A DNA stretch of 64,000 nucleotides from Anaeromicropila populeti (GCF_900112775.1 NZ_FOYZ01000011.1:1-64000); one strand, 5' to 3'. Positions 32,421 to 42,963 are shown, counted from the first letter of the stretch. Numbers and translations: made by a program. Notes: generated by a model from the sequence alone, not told the origin.

Positions 32421-34649
32421 ATGTATGCAGATATAATCGTTGACATTTCACATGAAAATTTAGATAAAACATACCAGTATGCTGTGCCAGCTGAGTGGGA
32501 GAAAAAAGCAGTGGTTGGTTCACTGGTAAAGATACCATTTGGAAAAGGAGAAAGATACCTGAAAGGTTATATTGTCAGTTTATCAGAATATCCCAAGATA
32601 CCATTGGAAAAGATAAAATGCGTCTTAGAGGTTGTGGAAAACGGTCTGGCGATTGAATCACAATTGATAAAGCTTGCCTTCTGGATAAAGGATAATTATG
32701 GCGCTACCATGAATGATGCGTTAAAAACGGTAATTCCAGTAAAGCGTAAGGTGAAGCAAAAGGAGAACAAAAGAATAATACTGGCACAGAAGAAGGAAAC
32801 GGCAGTAGCTTATCTCGCTATATATCAAAAAAAACACCACACAGCAAAAGTTCGGTTATTAGAAGCCCTGCTGGCAGATGAAACGCTGGATTTTGAAATG
32901 GTAACTGGAAAGTTAAATATTTCAAGAGAAACGATTAAAACATTGGAAAAAGATAAGCTGATTACGGTGAAGTCTTCTTTGGTTTATCGCAATCCTGTCC
33001 GATATGAGAGTAAGGATCAGAAAGAGATTATCTTAAATGAGAGTCAGCAAAAAATTGCAGATTGTATGCGAAAGGATTATCTGGAAGGAATCAGAAAAAC
33101 CTATTATATTCATGGAATAACGGGAAGTGGTAAGACGGAAATATACATGGATATTATTTCAAGTGTTGTAGAACAAGGTAAGCAGGTAATTATGTTAATA
33201 CCAGAGATATCATTAACATATCAGACTGTAATGCGGTTTTATCATAGGTTTGGAGGCAGGGTTTCTTTTTTACATTCCAGGTTATCTGGAGGAGAACGCT
33301 ATGATCAGTATGTCAGAGCGAAAAATGGGGAAGTAGACATTATGATTGGACCAAGGTCTGCACTGTTCACTCCATTTGAACAACTGGGACTTATTATACT
33401 GGACGAAGAGCATGAAACCAGTTATAAAAGTGATAGCCCTCCTAAATATCATGCAAGAGAAGTTGCAATTGAACGTGCCAGAATGACGGGAAGCAGTGTT
33501 ATTTTAGGTTCAGCGACACCTTCTATTGAGAGCTATAAAAAAGCTTTAGAGGGAGAATATCAGTTGTTTCACTTAACAGAAAGGGCAAATGATGCAGTTC
33601 TGCCTAAGGTGTGGGTGGCAGATTTGCGGGAAGAACTGAAAAACAAGAATAAGTCTATATTCAGCAGGAAGCTAAGTGAGTTAATTACAGACAGGCTGGC
33701 TAAAAAAGAACAAATTATGTTATTTATAAACCGTAGGGGCTATGCGGGATTTGTATCTTGCAGAAGTTGTGGTTATGTAATGAAATGTCCACATTGTGAT
33801 GTTTCATTAACCTCTCATAATAATGGGAAATTAATATGTCATTATTGCGGTTATGAGGTGGAAATGGTAAAAAAGTGTCCAGGTTGTGGATCTAATTACA
33901 TTGCTGCTTTTGGAACAGGAACACAAAAGGTTGAGGAGCTGGTTAAGAAAGCTTTTCCAGAGGCAAGAGTGCTGCGGATGGATACGGATACAACATCCAA
34001 AAAAGAAGGCCATGAAAAAATACTGGCTGCTTTTTCTAATCAGGAAGGCGATATTCTGGTAGGAACCCAAATGATTGTAAAAGGACATGATTTTCCTAAT
34101 GTCACGCTGGTAGGAATTTTGGCAGCAGATCTGTCCTTATATTCATCAGATTATAAAGCGGCAGAGAGAACCTTTCAGCTGCTGACCCAGGCATCAGGGC
34201 GGGCAGGAAGAGGAAAAAAGCAAGGTGAAGTTGTCATACAAACCTATAATCCAGAGCACTATAGTGTAATTACGGCATCCACTGAAAATTATGAGGAATT
34301 TTATCGAAAAGAAATGTTGTTTCGAAGTATGATGTCTTATCCTCCAGTAGAGCATATGGTTGCAATCATGGTGTCAGCCAAAGAGGAAACGTACTGCTTT
34401 GATGGGGCAAGGAGCCTTGCTGAGCAGAGTAAGCTTTATATAAGCGAGGAGCAGGGGAAAATAATTGGACCTGTAAAGGCATCTGTGTCGAAAGTAAAGG
34501 ACATCTATCGGTGGATTGTATATATAAAATGTAAGGATTATGAAGTGTTAAAGAAGCAAAAAGACCAATTGGAGGAATATATGCAGAAACAGGATTTATT
34601 TAGAAACTGCTCTGTGCAGTTTGACTTTGATCCTGTTCATAGCTATTAG
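32421..34649 (+). CDS. priA: Primosomal helicase PriA
   Basis: 742 residues from ATG 32421 (AGAAGGTG upstream). PriA restarts stalled replication forks. The N-terminal 3'-DNA-binding region covers about 1-105. The helicase core has GITGSGKTEIY, PEISLT, LDEEHETSYK (DEEH box) and GSATPSIES. Eight Cys in four CxxC-type pairs form the two zinc sites (CRSCGYVMKCPHC, CHYCGYE, KCPGCGS). TQMIVKGHDFPNVTLV and QASGRAGR are the late helicase motifs. Confidence 0.96.
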   Translation: MYADIIVDISHENLDKTYQYAVPAEWEKKAVVGSLVKIPFGKGERYLKGYIVSLSEYPKIPLEKIKCVLEVVENGLAIESQLIKLAFWIKDNYGATMNDALKTVIPVKRKVKQKENKRIILAQKKETAVAYLAIYQKKHHTAKVRLLEALLADETLDFEMVTGKLNISRETIKTLEKDKLITVKSSLVYRNPVRYESKDQKEIILNESQQKIADCMRKDYLEGIRKTYYIHGITGSGKTEIYMDIISSVVEQGKQVIMLIPEISLTYQTVMRFYHRFGGRVSFLHSRLSGGERYDQYVRAKNGEVDIMIGPRSALFTPFEQLGLIILDEEHETSYKSDSPPKYHAREVAIERARMTGSSVILGSATPSIESYKKALEGEYQLFHLTERANDAVLPKVWVADLREELKNKNKSIFSRKLSELITDRLAKKEQIMLFINRRGYAGFVSCRSCGYVMKCPHCDVSLTSHNNGKLICHYCGYEVEMVKKCPGCGSNYIAAFGTGTQKVEELVKKAFPEARVLRMDTDTTSKKEGHEKILAAFSNQEGDILVGTQMIVKGHDFPNVTLVGILAADLSLYSSDYKAAERTFQLLTQASGRAGRGKKQGEVVIQTYNPEHYSVITASTENYEEFYRKEMLFRSMMSYPPVEHMVAIMVSAKEETYCFDGARSLAEQSKLYISEEQGKIIGPVKASVSKVKDIYRWIVYIKCKDYEVLKKQKDQLEEYMQKQDLFRNCSVQFDFDPVHSY

Positions 34650-34665
34650 AAAGTGAGGATATATT

Positions 34666-35154
34666 ATGGCGTTAAGAAACGTAAGACAGATAGGAGATAG
34701 TGTTTTAACAAAAAGAGCAAAAGAAATTACAGAAATGACTCCCAAGTTACAGGTTCTGATTGAGGATATGCTGGACACAATGTATGATGCACAAGGTGTT
34801 GGACTGGCAGCACCACAGGTTGGTATTCTAAAAAGACTTGTGGTAATTGATGTGAGTATGGAAGGAAATGAACCAATTGTCTTAATTAATCCAGAGATAA
34901 TTGAAACTAGCGGTGAACAAACAGGATATGAAGGCTGCTTGAGCGTTTTAGGGAAAACAGGAATTGTCACAAGACCAAATTATGCAAAAGTCAGAGCGTT
35001 AAACGAGAAAATGGAACCAATTGAATTGGAAGGAACAGAATTACTGGCCAGAGCATTTTGCCATGAACTTGATCATCTGGATGGGCATTTGTATGTCGAT
35101 AAGGTAGAAGGCGAGTTAATGGACAGCAGTGTGCTGGATGATGAGGAAGAATAA
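34666..35154 (+). CDS. def: Peptide deformylase
   Basis: 162 residues. It removes the formyl group from new proteins. All three motifs are seen: GVGLAAPQVG, EGCLSV and HELDHLDG, with metal ligands Cys, His and His. It is followed by fmt, the formylating enzyme, 30 bp later; this pairing is common. The C-terminus is acidic. Confidence 0.96.
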   Translation: MALRNVRQIGDSVLTKRAKEITEMTPKLQVLIEDMLDTMYDAQGVGLAAPQVGILKRLVVIDVSMEGNEPIVLINPEIIETSGEQTGYEGCLSVLGKTGIVTRPNYAKVRALNEKMEPIELEGTELLARAFCHELDHLDGHLYVDKVEGELMDSSVLDDEEE

Positions 35155-35184
35155 ATACTTAAATTTTTTTTACGGAGGTATCAT

Positions 35185-36114
35185 ATGAGAATTGTATTTA
35201 TGGGTACACCAGAATTTTCGGTAGCGGCACTGGTTAGCCTTGTAGAAGCAGGCCATCAGGTGGCTGGTGTGGTAACACAGCCAGATAAACCAAAAGGGCG
35301 GGGAAAGCAAATGCAGTTTCCGCCAGTAAAAGAAAAAGCAATAGAATATGGGATTCCCGTTTTTCAGCCACAGAGAGTAAAGGAAGAGGGATTTTTAGAA
35401 CTATTAAAGGGGCTGGAGCCAGAATTAATTGTAGTAGTGGCTTTTGGTCAGATGCTGCCACAATCTATTTTAGAGTTACCAAAGTATGGGTGTATTAATA
35501 TCCATGCGTCCCTGCTTCCAAAATACCGCGGAGCAGCTCCTATTCAGTGGGTAATTATTGATGGGGAGAAAGAGACTGGTGTCACAACAATGATGATGGA
35601 TGTTGGACTAGATACAGGCGATATGTTAATGAAGGAAGTGATTTCCATAGATAAAAAGGAGACTGGAGGAAGCTTGCATGACAAATTGTCTGCCGCTGGA
35701 GGCGATTTGATTCTCAAAACAATTGAAAAACTGGAAGCAGGTACGTTAACAAGAGAAAAACAGGATGACACCCAGTCGTGTTATGCTAAAATGCTTACAA
35801 AAACATTAGGAAAAATGGATTTTCAAAAACCAGCAGCAGAACTGGAACGGTTGATTCGCGGACTAAATCCATGGCCGAGTGCATATACCACACTAGATGG
35901 GAAAACACTAAAGGTATGGGATGCAGATGTAGTGGAAAAAGAGTATCAGGAAGTTCCAGGAACAGTGGTGGAAGTGTCTGGAACTGGTATTGTTGTTGCA
36001 ACAGGCCAAGGTGGACTGGAATTAAAAGAGATCCAGTTAGAAGGCAAAAAAAGAATGACAGCTGATAACTTTTTAAGAGGTTATCCCGTTGCAAAAGGAG
36101 TTGTACTTTTATAG
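35185..36114 (+). CDS. fmt: Methionyl-tRNA formyltransferase
   Basis: 309 residues. It formylates initiator Met-tRNA using formyl-tetrahydrofolate. The N-terminal catalytic domain has MGTPEFSV, the catalytic HASLLPKYRGAAPI block and DVGLDTGDM. The C-terminal OB-like domain starts near residue 205 (LGKMDFQKPA ... INPWPSAY-like LNPWPSAY). ACGGAGG lies before the ATG. Confidence 0.96.
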   Translation: MRIVFMGTPEFSVAALVSLVEAGHQVAGVVTQPDKPKGRGKQMQFPPVKEKAIEYGIPVFQPQRVKEEGFLELLKGLEPELIVVVAFGQMLPQSILELPKYGCINIHASLLPKYRGAAPIQWVIIDGEKETGVTTMMMDVGLDTGDMLMKEVISIDKKETGGSLHDKLSAAGGDLILKTIEKLEAGTLTREKQDDTQSCYAKMLTKTLGKMDFQKPAAELERLIRGLNPWPSAYTTLDGKTLKVWDADVVEKEYQEVPGTVVEVSGTGIVVATGQGGLELKEIQLEGKKRMTADNFLRGYPVAKGVVLL

Positions 36115-36125
36115 GAGGAATGCGT

Positions 36126-36818
36126 ATGTTTTATTATTGGGATCCAACTTATATTTTAATTCTGATTGGCGCTTTACTATCATTAGGTGCATCTGCAATG
36201 GTCCGCTCAACTTACGGTAAGTATTCCAGGGTTCGCAATATTGCAGGGCTTACAGGAGCTCAGGCAGCGGAACGAATTTTGCGCAATGCAGGAATATATG
36301 ACGTAAGGATAGAGAGAGTAAGTGGAGACTTAACGGATCATTATGATCCAAGAAATAAGGTGCTGCGCCTGTCAGATACGGTTTACGGAAGTGCATCCAT
36401 AGCAGCAGTAGGAGTAGCTGCCCATGAATGTGGCCATGCAGTACAGCATGATAAAAGTTATGTACCACTGACTATTCGAAGTACAATTGTTCCTGTCGTA
36501 CAATTTGGTTCGTTTCTTTCGTGGCCGCTGATTATACTTGGCTTTATGCTTCGTGGCCAGCTTCTGATTACGTTAGGAATTGTGTTATTTTCTGCGGTAG
36601 TTGCATTTCAGATTATTACACTGCCAGTAGAACTGAATGCATCCAGAAGAGCCCTTGTTCTGCTGGAGCAGGGAGGTATTTTATATAGAGATGAAGTGAA
36701 CCAGGCAAAGAAGGTTTTAAATGCAGCTGCATTAACATATGTTGCAGCCGCAGCCGCTTCTATTTTGCAGTTGCTCCGTCTGATTATTTTATTTGGAGGA
36801 AGAGGTCGTGACGACTAA
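36126..36818 (+). CDS. Membrane zinc metallopeptidase (YugP family)
   Basis: 230 residues from ATG 36126, preferred over ATG 36120 because TAGGAGG is then 8 bases away. The zinc site is AAHECGHAVQH. There are membrane segments at the N-terminus (YILILIGALLSLGASAMV), at about 124-165, and near the C-terminus. The LTGAQAAERIL region with its DHYDPRNKVLRLS block is conserved in the YugP/DUF-type neutral zinc peptidase family, whose substrate is not known. Its end overlaps the rsmB start by 11 bp. Confidence 0.85.
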   Translation: MFYYWDPTYILILIGALLSLGASAMVRSTYGKYSRVRNIAGLTGAQAAERILRNAGIYDVRIERVSGDLTDHYDPRNKVLRLSDTVYGSASIAAVGVAAHECGHAVQHDKSYVPLTIRSTIVPVVQFGSFLSWPLIILGFMLRGQLLITLGIVLFSAVVAFQIITLPVELNASRRALVLLEQGGILYRDEVNQAKKVLNAAALTYVAAAAASILQLLRLIILFGGRGRDD

Positions 36819-38172
36819 AGAAACGAAAGCAATAAATGTGAGAGAACTGGCGCTTGAGATTGTAACAGAAGTACTGGAAAATCAAAAGGCACTTAGTGAA
36901 GTGATACATGGGGTACTGGATAAGTATCAGTATCTGCCTAAGCAGGAACGGGCGTTTTTGACCCGGTTAAGCGAGGGGACAATTGAAACAGCAATAGAAC
37001 TGGATTATATAATAGAACAGTTTTCTACTGTAAAGATAAAGAAGATGAAAACACCTATCCGAAACATCCTGAGGATGGGTGTATATCAATTGAAATATAT
37101 GAATCAGGTACCTGCCAGTGCTGCGTGTAATGAAAGTGTAAAATTAGCGGCGAAAAAAGGATTTCATAATTTAAAAGGATTTGTAAATGGTATTCTTAGA
37201 AATGTAAGCGGGAATATAGAAAAAATTTCATATCCATCCAGAACACAAAATATAGTTAAAGCTTTGTCTGTTTCCTATTCCATGCCGGAATGGATTCTGG
37301 AAATGTGGAACCGCCAAATGGAAAGAGAACAGATTGAGAAGGTATTGAAGGCCTTTTTGGAAGAAAGAAAAACGGTAGTGCGGTGCAACACCGAGAAAAT
37401 TACAGCAAATGATTTTAAAAACCTTTTGTTGGAGCATGAAATTATTGTAGAGGATGGCGCATATTGTCCTACCGCTTTTCGTATAAGTAATTATGACACT
37501 ATTCGTAGAATTCCTGGATTTCAAGAAGGATATTTTATTGTACAGGATGAAAGTTCCATGCTATCTGTTTTATGTGCTGGCATTGAGAAAGAAAATCATG
37601 TTATGGATGTATGCGCTGCACCAGGAGGAAAAACTTTATTTGCAGCAGAATTGTTAAAAGGAACTGGAAAAATTCTTTCTTATGATATCAGCCAGTATAA
37701 AGTGGATTTCATTGAGGAAAACAAAAAAAGACTAGGAATCAATAATGTGGAAACAGGGGTACAAGATGCTTCTGTTTATAGAAAAGAGTATGAACAATCC
37801 CAGGATATAGTAATCGCTGATTTACCATGTTCTGGATTGGGGATTATTGGAAACAAGCCTGATATTAAGTATCACTGTACTTTGGAAGGAATCCATCAAT
37901 TGGTAGATATTCAGCGTAAAATACTTAGTGTTGTAAGCCAGTATGTGAAAAAGGGTGGTGTACTTATTTACAGTACCTGCACTTTGAACAAGATGGAAAA
38001 TATTGAAAATACTGTTTGGTTTCAGGAACAGTTTGATTTTGAACTAGAAAGCTTAGATCCTTATCTTCCAGATGCACTTAAATCTGACACAACGAAAAAA
38101 GGATATTTAACATTATTACCTGGTATAAATAAATCAGATGGTTTCTTTATTGCACGGTTTAGAAAGAGATAG
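36808..38172 (+). CDS. rsmB: 16S rRNA m5C967 methyltransferase
   Basis: 454 residues from GTG 36808, behind TTGGAGGAAGAG. RsmB methylates C967 of 16S rRNA. The N-terminal NusB-like RNA-binding domain covers about 1-140. The SAM domain has VMDVCAAPGGKTLFAAELL and the catalytic Cys in DLPCSGLG and STCTL. It overlaps the zinc peptidase gene and lies just before rlmN, so a block of rRNA modification genes is co-expressed. Confidence 0.93.
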   Translation: MTTKETKAINVRELALEIVTEVLENQKALSEVIHGVLDKYQYLPKQERAFLTRLSEGTIETAIELDYIIEQFSTVKIKKMKTPIRNILRMGVYQLKYMNQVPASAACNESVKLAAKKGFHNLKGFVNGILRNVSGNIEKISYPSRTQNIVKALSVSYSMPEWILEMWNRQMEREQIEKVLKAFLEERKTVVRCNTEKITANDFKNLLLEHEIIVEDGAYCPTAFRISNYDTIRRIPGFQEGYFIVQDESSMLSVLCAGIEKENHVMDVCAAPGGKTLFAAELLKGTGKILSYDISQYKVDFIEENKKRLGINNVETGVQDASVYRKEYEQSQDIVIADLPCSGLGIIGNKPDIKYHCTLEGIHQLVDIQRKILSVVSQYVKKGGVLIYSTCTLNKMENIENTVWFQEQFDFELESLDPYLPDALKSDTTKKGYLTLLPGINKSDGFFIARFRKR

Positions 38173-38176
38173 AATT

Positions 38177-39226
38177 ATGGAAAAAGCAGATATTAGATCA
38201 TTAGATTACGATGATGTATTAAATCAAATGAATGAGTTTGGAGAAAAGAGTTTTCGAGGAAAGCAGGTTTATGAGTGGCTTCATAAAAAGCTAGCTGTTA
38301 ATTTTAGTGAAATGACAAATCTTTCGAAGCAGCTTCGAGAAAATTTGGAAGAAAAATTTTATATACCTGCTGTTACAGCAGTAGAATCCCGGACTTCTGT
38401 AAATGGGGAAACAACAAAATATTTGTTTCAGCTCGAGGATGAAAGAGTGATTGAGAGTGTGTTGATGAAGTATAAGCATGGAAATAGTGTGTGCATTTCC
38501 TCTCAGGTTGGGTGCCGGATGGGGTGCCGGTTCTGTGCATCTACAATAGGAGGACTGGAACGCAATCTCCTCCCATCTGAAATGCTGGGGCAAATATATG
38601 AAATACAGAAAATTTCTGGTGAAAGAGTTTCCAATGTTGTGGTAATGGGAACGGGAGAACCACTAGATAATTTTGAGAACCTGATTCAATTTATTAAAAT
38701 ACTGACAGATGAAAATGGATTGAACATCAGCCAGAGGAACATTACAGTGTCAACCTGTGGTCTTGTTGAGCAAATTCGCAGGCTGGGTGATTTAGACTTG
38801 CAGATTACTCTCGCAATTTCTCTTCATGCACCTAATGATGAATTAAGAAAAACATTAATGCCAGTTGCAAATAAATATTCAATTGAAGAAATAATGAATG
38901 CCTGCCGTTATTACTATTCGATTACAGGACGTCGTCTTTCCTTTGAATATAGTCTGGTTGAAGGAGTTAATGACAGCGAGTTTCAGGCAAAAGAACTGGC
39001 TAAACTAGTGAAGGGAATGAATTGTCACATTAATCTGATTCCTGTAAACCCTATTAAAGAGCGGGATTACAAGCATTCGTCTATGCAATTCATACAAAAA
39101 TTTAAAAATATACTTGAAAAAAATAGAATTAATGTTACTATTAGAAGAGAAATGGGTGCGGATATTGATGCGGCTTGTGGACAATTAAGAAAGAGTTACA
39201 TGGATCATATGCAAAAGGGGGATTGA
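38177..39226 (+). CDS. rlmN: Dual-specificity RNA methyltransferase RlmN
   Basis: 349 residues from ATG 38177. A radical SAM enzyme that methylates C2 of A2503 in 23S rRNA and A37 of some tRNAs. The cluster-binding motif is C113-x3-C117-x2-C120. VVMGTGEPLDNFEN, STCGLVEQI and LAISLHAPNDELR are family blocks, and the catalytic Cys near the C-terminus is in DAACGQL. The ribosome site is weak (GAGATAG); coupling to the rsmB stop four bases upstream may help. Confidence 0.94.
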   Translation: MEKADIRSLDYDDVLNQMNEFGEKSFRGKQVYEWLHKKLAVNFSEMTNLSKQLRENLEEKFYIPAVTAVESRTSVNGETTKYLFQLEDERVIESVLMKYKHGNSVCISSQVGCRMGCRFCASTIGGLERNLLPSEMLGQIYEIQKISGERVSNVVVMGTGEPLDNFENLIQFIKILTDENGLNISQRNITVSTCGLVEQIRRLGDLDLQITLAISLHAPNDELRKTLMPVANKYSIEEIMNACRYYYSITGRRLSFEYSLVEGVNDSEFQAKELAKLVKGMNCHINLIPVNPIKERDYKHSSMQFIQKFKNILEKNRINVTIRREMGADIDAACGQLRKSYMDHMQKGD

Positions 39227-39228
39227 CA

Positions 39229-39948
39229 GTGGAGGCATATTCCATTACAGATATTGGAGTTCAGCGAAAAGTTAACCAGGATTACGTATTTTGTAGGGAA
39301 AGCGCAATTGGAAGCCTTCCGAATTTTTTTGCTGTAGCAGATGGAATGGGTGGACATAAGGCTGGAGATTTTGCATCCAGATATTGTATGGAGATTTTAT
39401 TAAAGCAGATAGGAAAATCTCAACTTAAGTCACCGGTTAGTATTCTGGAAGAGGCAATCAATGTGGCTAATGAGTCTTTACACAATATGGCATTAGACAA
39501 CGAAGAACTGGAAGGAATGGGTACAACACTTGTTGCTGCAACCATAATCGATCATATTCTTTATGTTGCAAACGTGGGAGATTCCCGGCTTTATGTGATA
39601 AAGGATCAGATTAAGCAGATTACAGAGGATCATTCTCTTGTAGAGGTTATGATTAAAACGGGTGAGATTGAAAGAAAGGAAGCAGTTAATCATCCGGGGA
39701 AACATATTATTACAAGGGCATTAGGTACTCAGAGTGATGTGCGGGCTGATTTTTTTGAAGTGGATCTTATGGGAAATGAGTATATTTTACTATGCTCGGA
39801 TGGCTTAACTAATATGCTTGTGGATGAAGAAATTATGAAGATTATTTTAGATGGGCATAATGTAAAGGAGACGGCAGAGTGCTTAATTGAAGCAGCTAAT
39901 TTAAGTGGTGGAAAAGATAATATTGGAATTGTAATAGTACACGTATAG
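39229..39948 (+). CDS. prpC: PP2C-type protein phosphatase
   Basis: 239 residues from GTG 39229, seven bases after GGGGGA and two bases beyond the rlmN stop. It removes phosphate from proteins modified by PrkC. Metal-binding motifs: VNQDY, VADGMGGHKAG, ANVGDSRLYV, CSDGLTNML and GGKDNIGIVIV. The kinase gene follows 52 bp later in the usual prpC-prkC order. Confidence 0.94.
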   Translation: MEAYSITDIGVQRKVNQDYVFCRESAIGSLPNFFAVADGMGGHKAGDFASRYCMEILLKQIGKSQLKSPVSILEEAINVANESLHNMALDNEELEGMGTTLVAATIIDHILYVANVGDSRLYVIKDQIKQITEDHSLVEVMIKTGEIERKEAVNHPGKHIITRALGTQSDVRADFFEVDLMGNEYILLCSDGLTNMLVDEEIMKIILDGHNVKETAECLIEAANLSGGKDNIGIVIVHV

Positions 39949-40000
39949 CGTATGTTCATAAAATCATTGCAATGCTATAGAAGGTTAAAGGAGGAAAAAA

Positions 40001-42073
40001 ATGATTAAACCTGGGATGTTCATAAGTGACAGATATGAAATCATTGAAAAAGTGGGAACAGGCGGCATGGCTGATGTATATAAGGCAAAGTGCCATCGTT
40101 TAAATCGCTATGTGGCAATTAAGGTGCTAAAAGCTGAATTTAGTGAGGATAAAAGCTTTGTTTCAAAATTCAGGGGAGAAGCGCAATCTGCGGCTGGTCT
40201 GTCACATCCAAATATTGTGAATGTATATGATGTTGGTGATGATGACGGTCTTCACTACATCGTGATGGAGTTAGTAGAGGGTATTACGCTTAAGAGTTTT
40301 ATCGAACGAAAGGGAAAACTGGAGATAAGAGAGGCATTGGGAATTGCAATACAGATTTCTCAAGGTATGGAGGCTGCACATGCGAATCATATTATTCATA
40401 GGGATATTAAGCCTCAAAACATAATAATTTCAAAAGAAGGCAAAGTTAAAGTGACAGATTTTGGAATTGCCAAGGCAGCAAGTTCTCATACCATTACAAG
40501 TAATGCAATGGGTTCTGTTCATTATATATCGCCAGAACAGGCGAGGGGCGGATACTGTGATGAAAAGAGTGACATCTATTCCCTTGGTATTACCATGTAT
40601 GAAATGCTGACAGGAAGAGTTCCATTTACTGGGGATAATACTATTTCGGTAGCACTTCTTCATATTCAGGGGGAGGCAATATCGATTAGAGAACTAGAAC
40701 CCACTATACCAGTAAGTATTGATAAAATTGTACAAAAATGTATGCAGAAGAAGCCAGAAAGAAGGTACTTATCTGCATCTGAATTAATACAGGATTTGCG
40801 AAAAGCTATTACTAATCCCAATGATGATTTTGTGAAAATTCCACCAATGGTAGTAAATGACTCACCAACCATTCACATATCAGATGATGAAATCAATCAT
40901 ATTAAAACGGCTTCTAAAGAACATGGAAATACTTCTCATCTCAGTGAGCAGGAGGATGATTTGTCAGATGAAGCAGTGGATGGAGAAGAAGAGGAAGATG
41001 TAGATCCAAGGATAGAGAAATTAATGATTGCTGGTGGCATTGCTGTTGCAATTATATTAGTCTTGGTAATTATTTTTTTAATCAGCAAGTTTTTATTACC
41101 TGGAGGTGACAATTCAACAGAATTGCCATCACCATCGCCTACTATAGAAGCCACAGAGGTGATTGAGGCAACACCTACACCTGAGGCTGTATCAACAGAA
41201 ATTGTTCCAGATGTTGCTGGAATGAGTTTAGAAGATGCAAAAAAGCAATTGGAAGATTTGGGATTCGAAGTAAGGTATACAGAAGAAAGTTCAGATTATT
41301 ATGAAAGCGGTCTGGTTATGAAACAGGATCCAGATAAGAATACAGAAGCTGAAGTGGGAAGTATAGTCAAAATTGTATTGAGTACAGGTGCTGAAAGCTT
41401 TTTACTTCCTGATGTATATGGAAAAACGCTCACAGAAGCAGATACGACTTTGGAAAGTGACAATGGATTAAAAATTACCCATGAATTTGAATACAGTGAT
41501 ACAGTCGCTGTGGATATGGTAATTCGTACAAATCCTGAGAAGGGGACTGCTGTGAAAAAAGGTGACAGTGTTGTAATTGTTATCAGCCGCGGCAAGGAAG
41601 TGAAGTATACACAGGTACCTGATTTATATAATCGTACAGAACAGGAAGCAATTGATGCACTGAAAGCGTCTAATCTGGTTGTGGGAACTACCAAATATAA
41701 GTATTCTGATACGGTAGCAGAAGGAAGAGTATCGGCACAGTCCTATTCAGCATATGCACAAGTGGAAGAAGGAACAAGTGTTGACTTTACCGTAAGCCTT
41801 GGACCAGAAGTGATAGAACCTGAATATAAATATGAGGCTGATGTAACGATTCAGTCACCATTTGAGTTTGAAGATGAAACGGGGATTGTGGAAATTGTTC
41901 TGGAACAGGATGGAAAGAAAAAGACGGTTTATAATTCAGAAGCTGACATGAGCACATTTCCATTTGATTTAACCATAACTGGATATAGCGAGTCAGATGG
42001 AACCCTTACCACTTATGTAGATGGAGAAGAGGTTAATGAACAAACAATATCCTTTGACAAGGTGGAAATATAA
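40001..42073 (+). CDS. prkC: PASTA-domain Ser/Thr protein kinase
   Basis: 690 residues. Kinase domain at 11-275 with GTGGMADVY loop, K41, HRD (D135) and DFG (D153). A long acidic linker follows, then one membrane segment (about 341-365) and a Pro/Thr-rich stretch. Three PASTA repeats lie outside at about 401-463, 468-535 and 539-606, known to bind muropeptides or lipid II. The last 80 residues form an extra extracellular domain. It senses cell wall status and controls growth, and in Bacillus germination. The rsgA start overlaps its stop (TAATG). Confidence 0.95.
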   Translation: MIKPGMFISDRYEIIEKVGTGGMADVYKAKCHRLNRYVAIKVLKAEFSEDKSFVSKFRGEAQSAAGLSHPNIVNVYDVGDDDGLHYIVMELVEGITLKSFIERKGKLEIREALGIAIQISQGMEAAHANHIIHRDIKPQNIIISKEGKVKVTDFGIAKAASSHTITSNAMGSVHYISPEQARGGYCDEKSDIYSLGITMYEMLTGRVPFTGDNTISVALLHIQGEAISIRELEPTIPVSIDKIVQKCMQKKPERRYLSASELIQDLRKAITNPNDDFVKIPPMVVNDSPTIHISDDEINHIKTASKEHGNTSHLSEQEDDLSDEAVDGEEEEDVDPRIEKLMIAGGIAVAIILVLVIIFLISKFLLPGGDNSTELPSPSPTIEATEVIEATPTPEAVSTEIVPDVAGMSLEDAKKQLEDLGFEVRYTEESSDYYESGLVMKQDPDKNTEAEVGSIVKIVLSTGAESFLLPDVYGKTLTEADTTLESDNGLKITHEFEYSDTVAVDMVIRTNPEKGTAVKKGDSVVIVISRGKEVKYTQVPDLYNRTEQEAIDALKASNLVVGTTKYKYSDTVAEGRVSAQSYSAYAQVEEGTSVDFTVSLGPEVIEPEYKYEADVTIQSPFEFEDETGIVEIVLEQDGKKKTVYNSEADMSTFPFDLTITGYSESDGTLTTYVDGEEVNEQTISFDKVEI

Positions 42074-42951
42074 TGACAGGAAAGATTATTAAAGGCATTG
42101 CAGGTTTTTATTACATTCATACATCCGAAGACAGGGTGTATGAATGTAAGGCAAAAGGAATATTTCGAAATAGAAAGATTAAGCCATTAGTAGGAGATAA
42201 TGTTGAAATTGATGTGGTAGATGAAGGAAACAGGATTGGTAATATTATTGATGTTTTGGAGCGGAAGAATGAATTGATTCGTCCAGCAGTTGCCAATGTA
42301 GATCAGGCAATGGTTATTTTTGCAGCATCCCAGCCAGAGCCCAACTTTAATTTATTGGATCGTTTTCTTATTATGATGTCAAGACAAAAGGTTCCTTGTA
42401 TTATTTGTTTTAACAAAAGTGATATAGTGGATGGAGAAGAATTAAAGCTGCTTGAAGAAACGTACTGGAAGTGTGGTTTTGATATTGTATTCATCAGCGC
42501 TCTCACAGGAGAGGGGTTTGACCAGATAAAGCAGCGGATCGAAAATAAAACTACCGTTCTTGCAGGACCTTCGGGTGTAGGAAAATCTACTCTGATTAAT
42601 TTAATAAAACCAGAAGCCAACATGGAAACTGGCGAAATCAGCAGGAAAATAGAAAGAGGCAGGCATACGACAAGGCATTCTGAGCTATTTCATGTATCAG
42701 GAAGCACTTATATTATGGATACGCCTGGTTTTACGTCGTTGTATATAGATAATATGGAAAAAGAAGAACTGCGGAATTATTTTGTGGAGTTTGACGAATT
42801 TGAACCATATTGCAAATTTAACGGGTGTGCACACATTAATGAACCTGGATGTGGAGTAAAGGAAGCATTGGAACAGGGGCATATCAGTAAAATAAGATAT
42901 GATAATTATGTATTTTTATACAATGAATTAAAGGATAAGAAAAAGTATTAA
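42073..42951 (+). CDS. rsgA: Ribosome small subunit GTPase RsgA
   Basis: 292 residues. It assists late 30S maturation. The GTPase is circularly permuted as usual: NKSD comes before the P-loop GPSGVGKSTL, then DTPGF. The N-terminal OB domain covers about 1-70, and the C-terminal zinc site is built from CKFNGCAHINEPGC. Overlap with prkC suggests tight co-expression, as in other Firmicutes. Confidence 0.95.
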   Translation: MTGKIIKGIAGFYYIHTSEDRVYECKAKGIFRNRKIKPLVGDNVEIDVVDEGNRIGNIIDVLERKNELIRPAVANVDQAMVIFAASQPEPNFNLLDRFLIMMSRQKVPCIICFNKSDIVDGEELKLLEETYWKCGFDIVFISALTGEGFDQIKQRIENKTTVLAGPSGVGKSTLINLIKPEANMETGEISRKIERGRHTTRHSELFHVSGSTYIMDTPGFTSLYIDNMEKEELRNYFVEFDEFEPYCKFNGCAHINEPGCGVKEALEQGHISKIRYDNYVFLYNELKDKKKY

Positions 42952-42963
42952 TAGAATGGAAGA